From Zancudomyces culisetae (lineage: Eukaryota > Kickxellomycota > Harpellomycetes > Harpellales > Legeriomycetaceae), in NCBI GenBank assembly GCA_001969505.1, contig LSSK01000673.1, forward strand, positions 1 through 30,516: a stretch of DNA of 30,516 nt. The letters are read 5' to 3'. Shown piece by piece: positions 20,047 to 30,485 of this stretch (position 1 is its first letter; each line of letters opens with the position of its first letter). Position numbers and translations under genes: made by a program. The notes beneath the pieces were generated by a model, which did no database searches, was not told where the DNA came from, and was given only the letters and a program-made list of their open reading frames with translations.

Positions 20047-21010
20047 TCATTGCATACTACATAAGAAACAAGATATTCGTGTTTTTAGCTTTGATGGCGA
20101 CCCTTTTGAGTGCATCTTACTGCATATATTTGTTATTGCCGTTTAGCGGACAATGTTAGCTCTAATTGATTAATAAAAAAGATTACATATCATGTGACTC
20201 CTATCAGCCAATACCAAGTAAATCACATACAGAAGCATGTAACTTTGTTTTTAGTCGTATACACCACGTGATCCCATTTCACAACACGAATTGGAAAAGT
20301 ATTAAATGTGGTGGGCTGATTACGATTCTACAAAGTTTTGGATTCAAGACCAACACTGGTAAAGCAGTATCATAAAAAGTGATGAATTACACACTTAATG
20401 TTATTTAATAACCCATAACAATCAGGGGCGTTGTAATGCGTCAAGTCAGCTACAACCCTATGGATGTCTCTTTTTATGCATTAGCGGATTTAACTGAAGG
20501 TTGAACCTGCATTACAGCATTGCAAAAAGCGCATTTGAATAATTCCGTTTATATTATTCGCTATTAAGTTTGTCTTTTTTTAGCCAGATAGATACATACA
20601 AAGTTCCTAAAAAAGACAAGAGAAAACAAACAAAGAACAGTTTGGGTTTTAGAAAAGTCTATCCGGTATGGTTCTTTGATATAAACTTGAGTATTTTAAT
20701 GTATTTTATTTAAATAGTGTATCTATTAATCCATCATAAAATATATCTCGAAAAAATAACCGTTGGCTTTAAATAAACGCATAGCCAACTGGCTGACACA
20801 GTTTTACGTTGTACCTTGTCAAAACTCTATGCCAAAAAATAGCTACTATAATCTTCTCGCTCACCTCTACTCTACTACTACTATGCTTGTTAAATATAAA
20901 ATAAATACTACTCATACACCAAGTGCTTGAGTCCATTAATCCATTCCAGCCTTACTTTATTTTTATTTTTTTTGACACAATATAATGTGTTCTTTTGTGA
21001 TTTCTCTATT
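20047..21010. other. Intergenic between convergent secreted-protein genes
   Basis: 964 bases. An open run at 20166-20375 (+) has protein-like composition but no ATG and no good splice acceptor, so it is not called. Confidence 0.45.
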
Positions 21011-22903
21011 TTAGGCGCTTACAAGTGTTTTACATGTTCTAATAATAGGTCTCTCGTGTTTAGTAACAGTAATAGATGAAGTAGTTGTTGAGCGTATGGT
21101 TGTTGTTTTTGTTTTTGTTCGAGATTGAGTTGAGGTGATTGTGCGACAGCTTCTAGTTGTAATAAATTCGGTGTCATTAATGGTAGACTTCGAGCTAACA
21201 GTGGTGATACTTGTGTGTATCTTTGTATCAGTAAAGGTTTGGTAGCTAGAATGCGTTTTAGTTGTTGTCGAATCACTGGTAACAGTGTTAGTACGTGTAC
21301 GTGTACGTGTGGAGGTGTTTGTTCGAATAGAGGTTCTTGTTCTTGTTCTGGTAAGGCAAGTACTAGCGGTTTTTGTGGTAGGGGAAACAATGGTTCTTGT
21401 AGTGCTTCTGGATTTAGTAAGCGATGTAGTAGTAACCGACTCTGCAGTAGGGTCAACCATGACAGTTTTAGTGCTTGTGCTTGTAATAATAACTATATTA
21501 GTCGTTGGAATGGTTGTTGTTGTTCTTGTAACCTTATTAATTGTAAGACTAGCTGTTATTGTGTTTGTAGCTGTACTGTACGTGGTGACAGTCAGTTTTT
21601 GTGTGCTTGTATTTGTAACTTTAGATTTTGTCCTTGTTATCACTGTTTGTGTAATATTTGAGGTACTGGTTTTAACTATGGTCTTGCTGTTTGTTATTGT
21701 TTGTACAACAGTTGAAGTGGTTGGTACAGTGAGTATGGTACTTTGACTCTTTGTTCTTCTTGTGGTTACGGTAATAGTTGCGCTGGAAGTAGTAGTCGTA
21801 AGGCTTGTCTGTGTGGATTTAACTCTAGTAGTTGTGGTGTTTGTAACCCGTGTAGTCTGTGTAGAGTGTGTAAGTACTGTTTGAATTTGCGTGCGTGTTA
21901 ATACCGTAGTGGATGTCATGTAAACGGTAGAAGTAACAGTGTGATCCTTTGTTGCAAATACAGTTGAAAGTACACTGTTAGTTATGATGGAACTTTGTGT
22001 GGCCGTCAAGGTTAGGCTGGCGTTTGATGTAGTAGTCAATCTAGTGACACGGGTAACGGAAGATATAGAGCTTGTGGTTGTCGTAAATATTTGTGGCTTT
22101 GTTGAAGTTTGTGATACCACTATGGTTTTTGGAACGGTTGTTGTAGCGGTGGCTGTAGCCTGAAGCGTGGATGTAATAACAGTTTTCTTTGTTGCAGTTG
22201 CGACTACTTTAGATGTGGTTGTCAAAATAGTCTCCACTGTTTGTTTTCTTGTAACTGTTGTGGAAGATACTTTTGTCGTATCTGTGTACTTTGTAAGTGT
22301 AATAAAAACACTTGTTGATTTCCACTTGGTACAAGGTCTATTCATGGTATGCCGTGTATTGGTTTTAGTTTTTTTTGGAACCGTGACAGTGGTGTGCAGG
22401 ATAGTCGTTGCTTGGACTGTTGGCTGTACAGTTACTGTTTGCTTCACTTTGACGCGGCTGGTCTTTGTAGAAGTATAATCTGATGTCACTGTTATGGTGT
22501 TGGCAGTAAAACACTCATTTTGTTCATTTATTCTGTTTTTAAGAGACTCGATTCTATCGTTTAGCTGACCAAGTCTTTCCTCAAACAATGCCTTTGCAGC
22601 CTCAAACCTAAGTCTATACTTAATTCGAAGTCTGTAAATAGATTTTTTTCTATTCTGTGCAGCCAGTTTTTCGTCATCCATCAGATTTTCGACTTTTCTT
22701 ATCAACGCGCCATCAGCTGCCCCAACCCCAGGATGAAGAGCGTTAGTTTGTGTTGAACTCGGACTAGCTATGTTTGAGGCACTATCCACAACAAGTCGGT
22801 TAAGCTGAGCAAAGTTTACCTTTGCGTTTTTGTCTGCCGCTGCTCTTGAGATCGACAAAATCACTGTAAAGATGATCCCACACACAAACAAAAGCTTATT
22901 CAT
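21011..22903 (-). CDS. Secreted Thr/Ser-rich (mucin-like) protein, 630 aa
   Basis: Single exon from the ATG at 22903. A signal peptide (MNKLLFVCGIIFTVILSISRAAA) is followed by a soluble region and a basic-amphipathic helix with coiled-coil character at about 80-132 (RIKYRLRFEAAKALFEERLG, DRIESLKNRINEQNECF). From about 135 to 610 the protein is dominated by Thr with Ser, Val, Lys and Arg in alternating runs such as TVTVQPTVQATTI and TRTRTRTNTVTSDSTTTK, without a strict repeat length. This is the look of an O-glycosylated cell-wall or spore-surface protein. The C-terminus (HERPIIRTCKTLVSA) is short and not hydrophobic, so no GPI anchor signal is visible. The high net positive charge in the Thr-rich part is unusual for mucin-like stalks. 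Long open frames on the opposite strand here are shadows of the codon bias. Confidence 0.85.
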   Translation of the reverse strand: MNKLLFVCGIIFTVILSISRAAADKNAKVNFAQLNRLVVDSASNIASPSSTQTNALHPGVGAADGALIRKVENLMDDEKLAAQNRKKSIYRLRIKYRLRFEAAKALFEERLGQLNDRIESLKNRINEQNECFTANTITVTSDYTSTKTSRVKVKQTVTVQPTVQATTILHTTVTVPKKTKTNTRHTMNRPCTKWKSTSVFITLTKYTDTTKVSSTTVTRKQTVETILTTTSKVVATATKKTVITSTLQATATATTTVPKTIVVSQTSTKPQIFTTTTSSISSVTRVTRLTTTSNASLTLTATQSSIITNSVLSTVFATKDHTVTSTVYMTSTTVLTRTQIQTVLTHSTQTTRVTNTTTTRVKSTQTSLTTTTSSATITVTTRRTKSQSTILTVPTTSTVVQTITNSKTIVKTSTSNITQTVITRTKSKVTNTSTQKLTVTTYSTATNTITASLTINKVTRTTTTIPTTNIVIITSTSTKTVMVDPTAESVTTTSLTKSRSTTRTIVSPTTKTASTCLTRTRTRTSIRTNTSTRTRTRTNTVTSDSTTTKTHSSYQTFTDTKIHTSITTVSSKSTINDTEFITTRSCRTITSTQSRTKTKTTTIRSTTTSSITVTKHERPIIRTCKTLVSA

Positions 22904-22910
22904 GCTGTTA

Positions 22911-22968
22911 TTCTTTTTCTATTTTTTTATTCTATTTTTTTATTCTATTCTTTTATTCTATTTTTTTC
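22911..22968. repeat. Short tandem repeat, about four units of tattctatttttt, just upstream of the Thr-rich gene
   Basis: A unit of 13-15 bases (tattctatttttt and variants) is repeated directly upstream of the minus-strand ATG at 22903. On the coding strand it is a purine-rich A/G tract ending about 8 bases before the start codon, so it is in the leader or core promoter. Confidence 0.75.
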
Positions 22969-25455
22969 TGCAACTGGTAGAGTGGTTTCTATTGTACACT
23001 CATCAAGTCGTTTCACAGATAGCTATCAATCGTAAATCAATACAGTTAAATCAGTACATTTTTTCTTAATACCAAGTAAGTACCCTTAATCGGTTATATA
23101 TTTAACGAATGTACCACAATTTTTAAAAGAAACATCACTTACAAAATTTTCAGAAAAGCTCAGTAGTATGGTTTATTTTAACGATGTCCTGTTTTGAATA
23201 AAACACCAAAGAAAAATATTCAATTTAAATAACGAATAGCAGTGATTGTATTGCTAACGGATATACTTTCAAGATAGTTTCTCCTCAATTTATATATTTT
23301 ATACTATTAAACTATTATAGAGATGAGAACAAAAAGTAAAACTAAACTCATTGTGCTGAGCACTTTATGCCTATAGCTTCTAGATATAATGATTTTCACA
23401 TTTCTATTATTACTACAGCCTGGACCTATTTCGTATTATTTATTTTGAGTTTTGAACTGTGCATGATAAACTTTGTACTATATCCTCTAACTGTGGCTCG
23501 ACATTTCAGTATATTAAATGTTGATCCCCTTTCAAGTGATCACCAGTTTAAACCTATGTAAATTGAATATGGTACCCTGTTGCTATGCTTGTGTCTATCC
23601 ATTTTACCCTCCCTTTAATTTTTTAGAGAACTAACTTTTATGCGAATTGCAAAAAATATCAATAACTAGGAATAGTTCTACAACTACGCTTTGAGTATTT
23701 GCCCACAACCACATCCCCTTCCGCAACTCACAAGGGCACTGCAGTATCAGTGCCAAACCGTACATGGATATGGAAACTCGAGTATGAATTTGTGTCCGGA
23801 ACTACAAAAGCTAGCTATTTATCAGCTGTGTTCTATTAACATTATTGACAACTGTTAGGTATTCGCACGAACTATTGGGTTAAAGTAAAAAAAGAAATAA
23901 TAAAAAAAATTGATACCCCACTACAAACCAAGAAATTCTAGTGTTGTTATGAGAAAAGATAATGGGAAACACGAGTGGTATTAACAAAAGTGTTTTGAAG
24001 TGAAATAAATACCAATTTTTGCAAGGCCAGACTCTTTTTTTTTTAGTCTAGGGTTATACAATGCGTTATCCCGCTCTACACCTGGTGGCATATAATACAA
24101 CAAAACATTTGCCTTTGTATGAATATACTTTCAAACATGAACCAACAGCTAATATTGGAAAACAATATTCTAGCCGGCATCAGCTACCTCCATTGGCTTT
24201 TGATAGTTGGGTACTTATTCTTTTCAGAAAATTGAGCTACAGAACCAAAAAAAACGTATTGCAAAAAAAAAAAAGGAACGCAACTAATCAACTGAGATAT
24301 GGGTTTTTGTTCTCCCAATATACCATCAACTATTACCAAATAACACCACTAGCATGGTTACTCGGAACAGGAAGGGGCAGGGGGGGGGACAGGGGTGGAG
24401 TAGCCAGATAATACGTATACCTTAGATACGTAGCTGTAAACTAGTATTCAGCTAACTGCACGCTTTTTATGCAAAAGCGCGCGCCAAAGGGAGTATCAAA
24501 TGTAAATGAGTTATATGGAAAATTTTACTAGGTACGCCATGGAGTTGTAGTTTAACCAGCAGTTAAAGCACAATATGTCTACACTGCCATTACAAAGGTA
24601 ACGTGATAATCCTATTTCTAAAAATATGTATACGAATAATTTAGAATAGGTGTAGCTGTAACCGCGCTTCTAAATATGTAATTTTTTTTATCACCAATTC
24701 AGTTATTTATCGTTTACACGCTTGAATAGTCAATATTTAAAGCAAGCGCAAATACCAGGCTTGTTATGACTGCCAGAGAGATGATTATACTTTATTTTGA
24801 AACATATTTAGCTCAATATACTTATGTTTTATCTTATCTTTGTATAACATGCTTCGCTCTTCTTTACAATATTTGCTTTTTCAATCCATATCCTCCAAAA
24901 GCTTCATAAAACAAAAAAAGATATTTTATAGTGAATGTGTTTGTGTTTGTGTGTGTGTGTGTATGTGAGTATGTGTATTCGGGGTACCATTCTAAAGAAA
25001 GTATTGGTATTACGATATTTGTCCTTACTTACAGGTCTGCAAACTTTCACTTTTATCCACAACATACCAACGTAAATCGGTTAGAGCTGGCTTTGTAAAC
25101 AGTTGTGCGTGCTTGTATGGAAAAAAAATAGTACCATCTTTATAAACAAGATGTTTCAGTTTTTATTTGTTTCTGCTTCCAAAAAACAACAAAAAAAATA
25201 AAGCATTTTGGATAACCTATGAATGGTGCAACAAGAAATACAAGCCTAAATTGAGAGCATTCCAATTGAATTTTGCATTTTGACGTTATTTAACTTTGCA
25301 TTTTTAAGAGGTATTAGCTTTCAAGAAAAAGTTGCAAAAAAAATAAAGGGCAATATTTCTGACTGTCATTGATTAAAGGTCGTGAAGAATATTCAAAGTA
25401 CAAAGTCTGTAAGTTTAACGAAGCAAGAACAAAGAGGAAAAGTTGAACGATAGAG
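22969..25455. other. 2.5 kb intergenic region
   Basis: No supported gene. A 116-codon frame at 24061-24411 (+) starts with ATG but is broken up by homopolymers, ends in a low-complexity GRGRGGDRGG run from a G-rich patch, and shows no domain. A TG-rich microsatellite lies at 24931-24977. The 3' end is the promoter of ARPC4. Confidence 0.5.
24931..24977. repeat. TG-rich microsatellite
   Basis: An imperfect run of GT/TG dinucleotides (tgtttgtgtttgtgtgtgtg and onward) in intergenic DNA. Confidence 0.85.
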
Positions 25456-26133
25456 ATGGCAAGTAGAAAAATATAATCTTTTAATTGCAATAGTAAAATG
25501 CATACAAACGAAAACTAATATTACATTGGATAATGGAATCAATAGTCAAACACGCTAAAACCCTACCTAAATGCCGTGAAATCTAGCTTAACGGCTGCTC
25601 TAAACATTCAAAGTTTTGGTTCACAAATTGTAGAGAAGCACGAGTATCCTGAAATCGAGGCTGGGTAAGTTTTAATTGCAAAGAATCTGTACTACTCCAA
25701 CATTGTATAATAAACATTTAAAAATATATATACAAAAAGGACAACTCCAGAGGTTATTCTTGCACCACTACACATTTCACGCAATGAAAATGAACAAGTG
25801 CTGATTGAGACGTCTATAAATTCTGTTCGGTTATCCATCCGGATTAAGCAGGCTGATGATATGGAAAAGATTCTAAGTCACAAATTCGCCAGATTTTTGA
25901 TGCTGCGCGCCGAAAGCTTCGTTATTTTACGACGGGTGGCAGCGATAAAAGGATACGACATCAGCTTTTTGATTACAAACCAGCATCTTGAGACAGAACG
26001 GCTGGATAAGGACAAGGTTGTAGATTTTATTATTGAGTTTATGCAAGAAGTTGACAAGGAAATTAGCGAGATGAAGCTGAGTATAAATGCTAGGGCAAGA
26101 ACAGTAGCCGAAACTTTTCTGTTGTCGTTTTAA
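25456..26133 (+). CDS. ARPC4: Arp2/3 complex subunit 4 (ARPC4, p20)
   Basis: Exons 25456-25458, 25546-25664 and 25740-26133 give 171 residues; animal ARPC4 has 168. The text matches the family closely: [20 protein letters not shown], then [45 protein letters not shown] and [24 protein letters not shown]4 pairs with ARPC2 as the structural core of the Arp2/3 complex that nucleates branched actin. The frame is closed by TAG just before SNTLKPYL, so the start must be spliced in. The ATG at 25456 is followed directly by GCAAGT, and splicing to the AG at 25544-25545 gives M-SNTLKPYL in frame, with a ctaat-type branch site 30 bases upstream. Exon 1 coding would then be the start codon alone and the intron GC-AG. 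The second intron is GTAAGT to aaAG, phase 2. The gene body is very sure; the first exon is moderately sure. Confidence 0.93.
25459..25545 (+). other. Putative GC-AG intron directly after the ARPC4 start codon
   Basis: The donor is ATG|GCAAGT, the standard GC variant of GTAAGT; the acceptor is caatAG; length 87 nt, phase 0. The internal sequence actaata is a good branch-site candidate. No GT donor near an ATG was found that restores the frame. Confidence 0.6.
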
Positions 26134-26226
26134 AGCAAAACAAATAGTGCACTTTAAAGCTAGGAAACAGTTTATTTTTATTTTAAATAGGTTTTGTTGG
26201 TAGTAAATAATAAAAAGAACGGATTA
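26134..26226. terminator. 93-bp spacer between convergent ARPC4 and BZW/5MP genes
   Basis: This short A/T-rich spacer (ttatttttattttaaatag and aataataaaaag) must hold the 3' processing signals for both genes, so the two transcripts probably overlap at their 3' ends. Confidence 0.5.
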
Positions 26227-27687
26227 TTATTCAGACTGCTGCTCTAAATAATCGATAAATTTGGACATTTGCTTCATAAAAGTCGACTTTCCCTGACTAA
26301 GAGCGCCTTTTTTCGCCCAAAACAAAATAGCATCGTTAGACAAAACATCCTCTTCGTAAAACACACGAACAACAGATGCAAAGAATTTCATAAGAGAAGC
26401 GTCCTCATAAAAAGATTTTTGGAGATGTTGCAAAAGAGCCATTTCGGCCTTTGCGGAATCTGTAAAGACTAGAAGCGAGTCGCTGTACTTACGAACTTCG
26501 GCAATAAATTGCTGTTGCTCGGCAACAAGATCTGAAGAAGAGCGTAGGTAACTCAGAATGGCATCCCATAGCAAGGTTGCCATTTGGGCGGGAGTAAAAG
26601 AGTGAGCAGTCATGGCTCTACGGGCAGCTTTTGCCAGGTCTTCTGCAGAAGCACCGGATTGTAGGCGTTCAAATAGGTCAGAGTAAACAGCATCGCGAGC
26701 AGACTCAGCCTTGCGGGCGGCTACATAATCAATAACGGCCCGCATATCCTCAGCCTCAAAGTGACGCACAAAGTATTCATCCATGCGTTTGTTGAATGGG
26801 AAGAAATCCAAGAGAGAATCTGCTTTGATTTTTTCCAAAGCCACAAACAGGCTTTCAATTGACTTTTCGCCCAAGTATGCTCGCATAATACCCGTAAGAA
26901 CCGTTAGTCCATAGCCATCTTTGTTGAGGTGCTCTTTCTGTAACACTTTGATACTCTCAAATCCAATCAGCCCTCGCGCCATTAACAACCCTAATCCCGC
27001 CGCTAAGCGCTTATTGTTCTCCTCGCTATACCGATTGACATACTCTACGATTCCTTTGGCTGTGTCCGAAAATATCCGCTCCAGGTATTTGTATCGTCTT
27101 GTGAGCCGACTAATTAGCCCCACCCATTCTCGTGCAATTTCCAACGCATCCTTATCTCCTTTTCTTGCACTAAACAAGCTGAAGAACAGCTCGCCATACT
27201 CCTCATCATATTCAAGAATCCCCCCTGGTGCGATTAGTCCTCCGCTCACCAACAATTCAAAAAACGCCTCCCCATATGTCCGATAATCTATAGTTTTTCC
27301 TGCTGCATCTAACTTGGCTGTTATCTCCTCTGTATCAAGCTCTTTGTTTTCTCCAAATACTTCTAAAAGCTGATCCCTAAATCCTATTGTTATTTTAACG
27401 TTTTTTTATCTTAGCATACCCTTTTGTTTCAATCTCTCTTGCTTTTTGCATAACCTAAACCAAATGTCCTTACCTTCAGGCTCAAACTTGGTTTGCGATT
27501 TAATTACTCTCTATAAAAAAGTCCAGATATTTTACATTACTATTGCTTATTTAGCAATCCCTATTCCTTTTTTAAAAAATGCGCTTGTTCACACTTATGA
27601 AATGAATTACCAAAGGATTCCTACCTTTCTTGTTTTAATCTTGACTCCATGCAATGAAGGTTTAGCTTGATTTTGTGCAGAACTCAT
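26227..27687 (-). CDS. eIF5-mimic protein (BZW1/BZW2, 5MP) with C-terminal W2 domain
   Basis: Three exons, 27625-27687, 27474-27510 and 26227-27383 (phases 0 then 1), give 418 residues against 419 in human 5MP1. The start reads MSSAQNQAKPSLHGVKIKTR, then K-RVIKSQTKFEPE and GFRDQLLEVFGEN, matching the conserved TGQRFKTRKRDEKEKFEPxxFRD opening of BZW proteins. IDYRTYGEAFFELLVSGGLI and LTRRYKYLERIF are the MIF4G-like helices. The W2 domain ends with AEMALLQHLQKSFYED, VRVFYEEDVLSNDAILFWAK and KSTFMKQMSKFIDYLEQQ, containing the AA-boxes. Known role: 5MP competes with eIF5 for eIF2 and eIF3 and raises start-codon stringency. The protein lacks the eIF5 GAP domain, as expected. Donors are GTAGGA and GTAAGG. 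It is convergent with ARPC4. Confidence 0.93.
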
Positions 27688-28288
27688 ATATCTTTATCTT
27701 TGTCTTTTTTTTTTGTTCCTTTTAATCTCTCCTTTGTAATTTCTTTTCTCGTTCGTATTTACTAAGTGGTTTTTTCTTTTCTTTTTGTTTTGAATAAACC
27801 AGAAAAAATTTTATTTTACAAGTTATAGAATTTCATTTTTTTAAAAGAAAAAAATTTCTTTTTCTGTTGGCTTTTCATTCTTGTAAACGCTAATGCAATT
27901 TCTGTTCTCAGCTCCAAGTCAAACAAATACTGGCTCCAAAAAAAAGCTTGCTCTATTTTGCTCTCAAAAAAAACATTAAACCTCAGCGACGTGTTTCTCT
28001 TTAGAAATAATAAAAACCAATTGCTGTTTAAGGGAAAGCTTGTGGCTAAAACAAAAAAAAAATAGGAGTGGGTATTTAACCAAGTTCCACAGCACTATGA
28101 ATGCTTTTTTCTCTCCATTTATCGTATTCTTTATGTAAAAATAAATTGTGACACGTTTTAATGTTTAGAAAAAAGCTACCAATATTTAAACAAACCAGAT
28201 GAAGGAACGCGATGGTATACTTGCCGTTGAATTAAAATTAAATTAATTTTAGAGTTAGGCTAAAGGACATAGGGAACCATATTCAGGT
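27688..28288. other. Intergenic between the TMBIM and BZW/5MP genes (both minus)
   Basis: About 600 bases of alternating T-rich and A-rich runs. It should hold the 3' end of the TMBIM gene and the promoter of the BZW/5MP gene. No discrete site recognised. Confidence 0.5.
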
Positions 28289-29185
28289 CTAGTGGTCCTG
28301 GGCTTCGCTTATTAGCCTTAGTATATTAAGGAATATATTGATTATATCCAAGTATAGCATTAAGCTGCCCAGAATGTATTCGTCTACTTCTAATTTGTTC
28401 ATAATCATATACGTATCATAAACCAAGTACAAAGAAAACAATCCAACACCAAATATTGTTATTCCGTACTCAAACATTCCTCCTCCGGCTGAAAATGGAA
28501 TAAACATATTCACCAGCATAAAGCCTGTAAACCCAAATAGGGCAACGGTCAGTATAGGACCCAAGCCACTGAAATCATATTTACTCTGCATTGTAAACAC
28601 AGTGAGCCCAATAACAACACCAAGCGTGATCAGTAAAGCTTTTAGTACCAAAATACCGTTCCCACTGTTTGAATACTCGGCTAGTAGCGTTCCTATCATC
28701 ATCGCCTCAAAGATTGTGAACAATCCCAGTAGTATCATATTCTGTGGATAACTTTTTGATTTGAACCAAAGCCATAGCATCGTTACAAGAGTTCCTATTA
28801 CACTTGTAACCAGAACACCAACAATATGACCCAACACCCACTGTTGCATTGTTCGATTTAACATGATTGTTCCTGCTATTACACTTGTTAAGCCCAATTG
28901 GACCATCAGTATTGTATACACTTTTCGTATAAACGCCTTTCTTATATCCATGTCAGTCTGTATTACGTATTTTTTATAAACTATACCACCCCCTTCTTGC
29001 ACATTGCCTATAAGTGTCCCATAACCGTTGCTGTCATTATTTCCCCCTAAAACTGGTATTACAACATGACTCTGTCCCTGTGCGTAATTTGTCCTATCTC
29101 GATTTTCAATCGCGCTCTGATCCGTTTCTGTGTAAATTGGTGGCAATTGCTGGTACTTATACCCTCCTCCTGCTGGACCATCCAT
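28289..29185 (-). CDS. TMBIM/BAX-inhibitor-1 family membrane protein (lifeguard-like, Bxi1/Ybh3 type)
   Basis: Single exon, 298 residues. A cytosolic Gly/Pro/Gln/Tyr-rich N-terminus of about 95 residues (MDGPAGGGYKYQQLPPIYTE) precedes MDIRKAFIRKVYTILMVQLG, the family's entry into TM1. About seven hydrophobic helices follow, including IVGVLVTSVIGTLVTMLWLW, PQNMILLGLFTIFEAMMIGT and MFEYGITIFGVGLFSLYLVY. The conserved acidic pair is present: Asp257 in YDTYMI and Asp280 in LYLDIINIFLNIL, the equivalents of the di-aspartyl pair that sets pH-dependent calcium leak in bacterial YetJ. Members sit in ER, Golgi or vacuole membranes and limit calcium load and cell death. The start ATG at 29185 is the first in frame. 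Organelle and exact subfamily are inferred. Confidence 0.92.
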   Translation of the reverse strand: MDGPAGGGYKYQQLPPIYTETDQSAIENRDRTNYAQGQSHVVIPVLGGNNDSNGYGTLIGNVQEGGGIVYKKYVIQTDMDIRKAFIRKVYTILMVQLGLTSVIAGTIMLNRTMQQWVLGHIVGVLVTSVIGTLVTMLWLWFKSKSYPQNMILLGLFTIFEAMMIGTLLAEYSNSGNGILVLKALLITLGVVIGLTVFTMQSKYDFSGLGPILTVALFGFTGFMLVNMFIPFSAGGGMFEYGITIFGVGLFSLYLVYDTYMIMNKLEVDEYILGSLMLYLDIINIFLNILRLISEAQDH

Positions 29186-30484
29186 ATTTTTTTTTGCTAT
29201 TTCGTTATTTACCTTTTTCCGTTGCTTTTTTAGTTTTTTAGAACAACTGAAAGAAATCCGTTGAAGTTGAAAGCAAAAGTATATTTTTTTTTTGTCTTTT
29301 TTTATCCAATACTCTTTTTGTTTTGTGTAGTTTGCGGATGATACAAGTTCTTTACTTATTTATTTGTATAAATCCAAACTCGAATGTTTAATATACCTGC
29401 AAATATGTGAATGAATCCAAGACCACAAATTTGCTAAAAAGATATGGCGAACCAAGTGGAAATTGCCGAAAACTGAAAACAATGCGGTAAATACGGCCTG
29501 CATAAAGAGAGAATAGCATAGATAATCCAATCACCTGCCCTTATCTCCCGTCTATTGACAGAAAGTGGTTTGTTTCGCCCTTTTTTCATGTAATGTAAAA
29601 ATTAAAAGTCAAAAAGTACAAAAGAAAACCCACAAGTTCATTTAAATGTACATGCGTGATATACACACCTACACGACCTTTTCTGATATTACTTTCCCCC
29701 CCTCTTTTCTCCCAAGAAAAGCCTTTATTTCTTTCTACTCATTACCTTAAACATCTTCGAGCAGACCAAATGATAAGTATGTGCACAGTGTTGTTCGTGT
29801 AATTTCTGAGTTGTAAAAATAGTTCTCGAGTCAAATATACCAACTCGCCATACCTTGGTGTTTAATCTACCGCAGTACAGATCATTTTTTAATGCTCAAA
29901 CTGTTTTGTTTTTGAGCTCAGGATTCATAACTTCTATGAAATGAGTTTTTGCCAACCGTTTAAAAAAGGAGTAATAGCCAGTGTTGATATCATGTTATTC
30001 TGTAATAACATATATTATCAATTCCAGATAAATGTCGATTTAAAGAACTGCAAAATGCAATGAGTAGCAGAAATTGTTATTTCTCGGAGTAAAAAAAACT
30101 GATATTAAAACAAACCCAACACTAATAACAAAGAAATTTTCATTTCAAGTGGGTTATTTATAGACTCTGTGCTTGTCCACAGCATGAAAAGAAAATATAC
30201 AACCAAAACAAGGTAACTTAAAGCCTTTTTTTTGGTTATAACGTCAACTTTTTTTTAAAAAAAAGAGATGTGATCAAACATTCAAAACCACACAACCATA
30301 ACACGAATCTATTACTCTATTATACTGATTGTTAAAAACTATAAACCTCTTACATGATTTTGATGGGGTGGAAATAAAATTAGTGGAATGGTGCCTGGAT
30401 GCAACCAAGAAATTATAAAATACAGATTTTCTAAAACAGTTGAGGGTTACTTGAAGGTGTGAGTATAGACATGTTTTTTTACTC

Positions 30485-30485
<1 letters not shown>
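29186..30485. other. Intergenic to the right edge
   Basis: No supported gene. It holds the presumed promoter of the TMBIM gene at its left end and a strong inverted repeat at 29984-30021. A 70-codon frame at 30274-30486 (-) has no recognisable feature. Confidence 0.5.
29984..30021. repeat. Inverted repeat with two stacked arms
   Basis: Inner arms atgttatt (29992-29999) and aataacat (30004-30011) are perfect around a 4-base loop, ctgt. Outer arms ttgata (29984-29989) and tatcaa (30016-30021) also pair. It could be a hairpin in RNA, a cruciform or a binding-site palindrome. Confidence 0.7.

Noticed and set aside
20166-20375. 69-codon frame with protein-like composition
   Set aside because: It has no ATG, is preceded by an in-frame stop, and has no convincing splice acceptor.
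21215-21746. Long open frames on the plus strand, Cys/Ser-rich or Val-rich
   Set aside because: They are antisense shadows of the Thr-rich gene caused by its repetitive codon use.
24061-24411. 116-codon ATG-started frame
   Set aside because: No domain, homopolymer-rich, and the end is a low-complexity translation of a G-rich patch.
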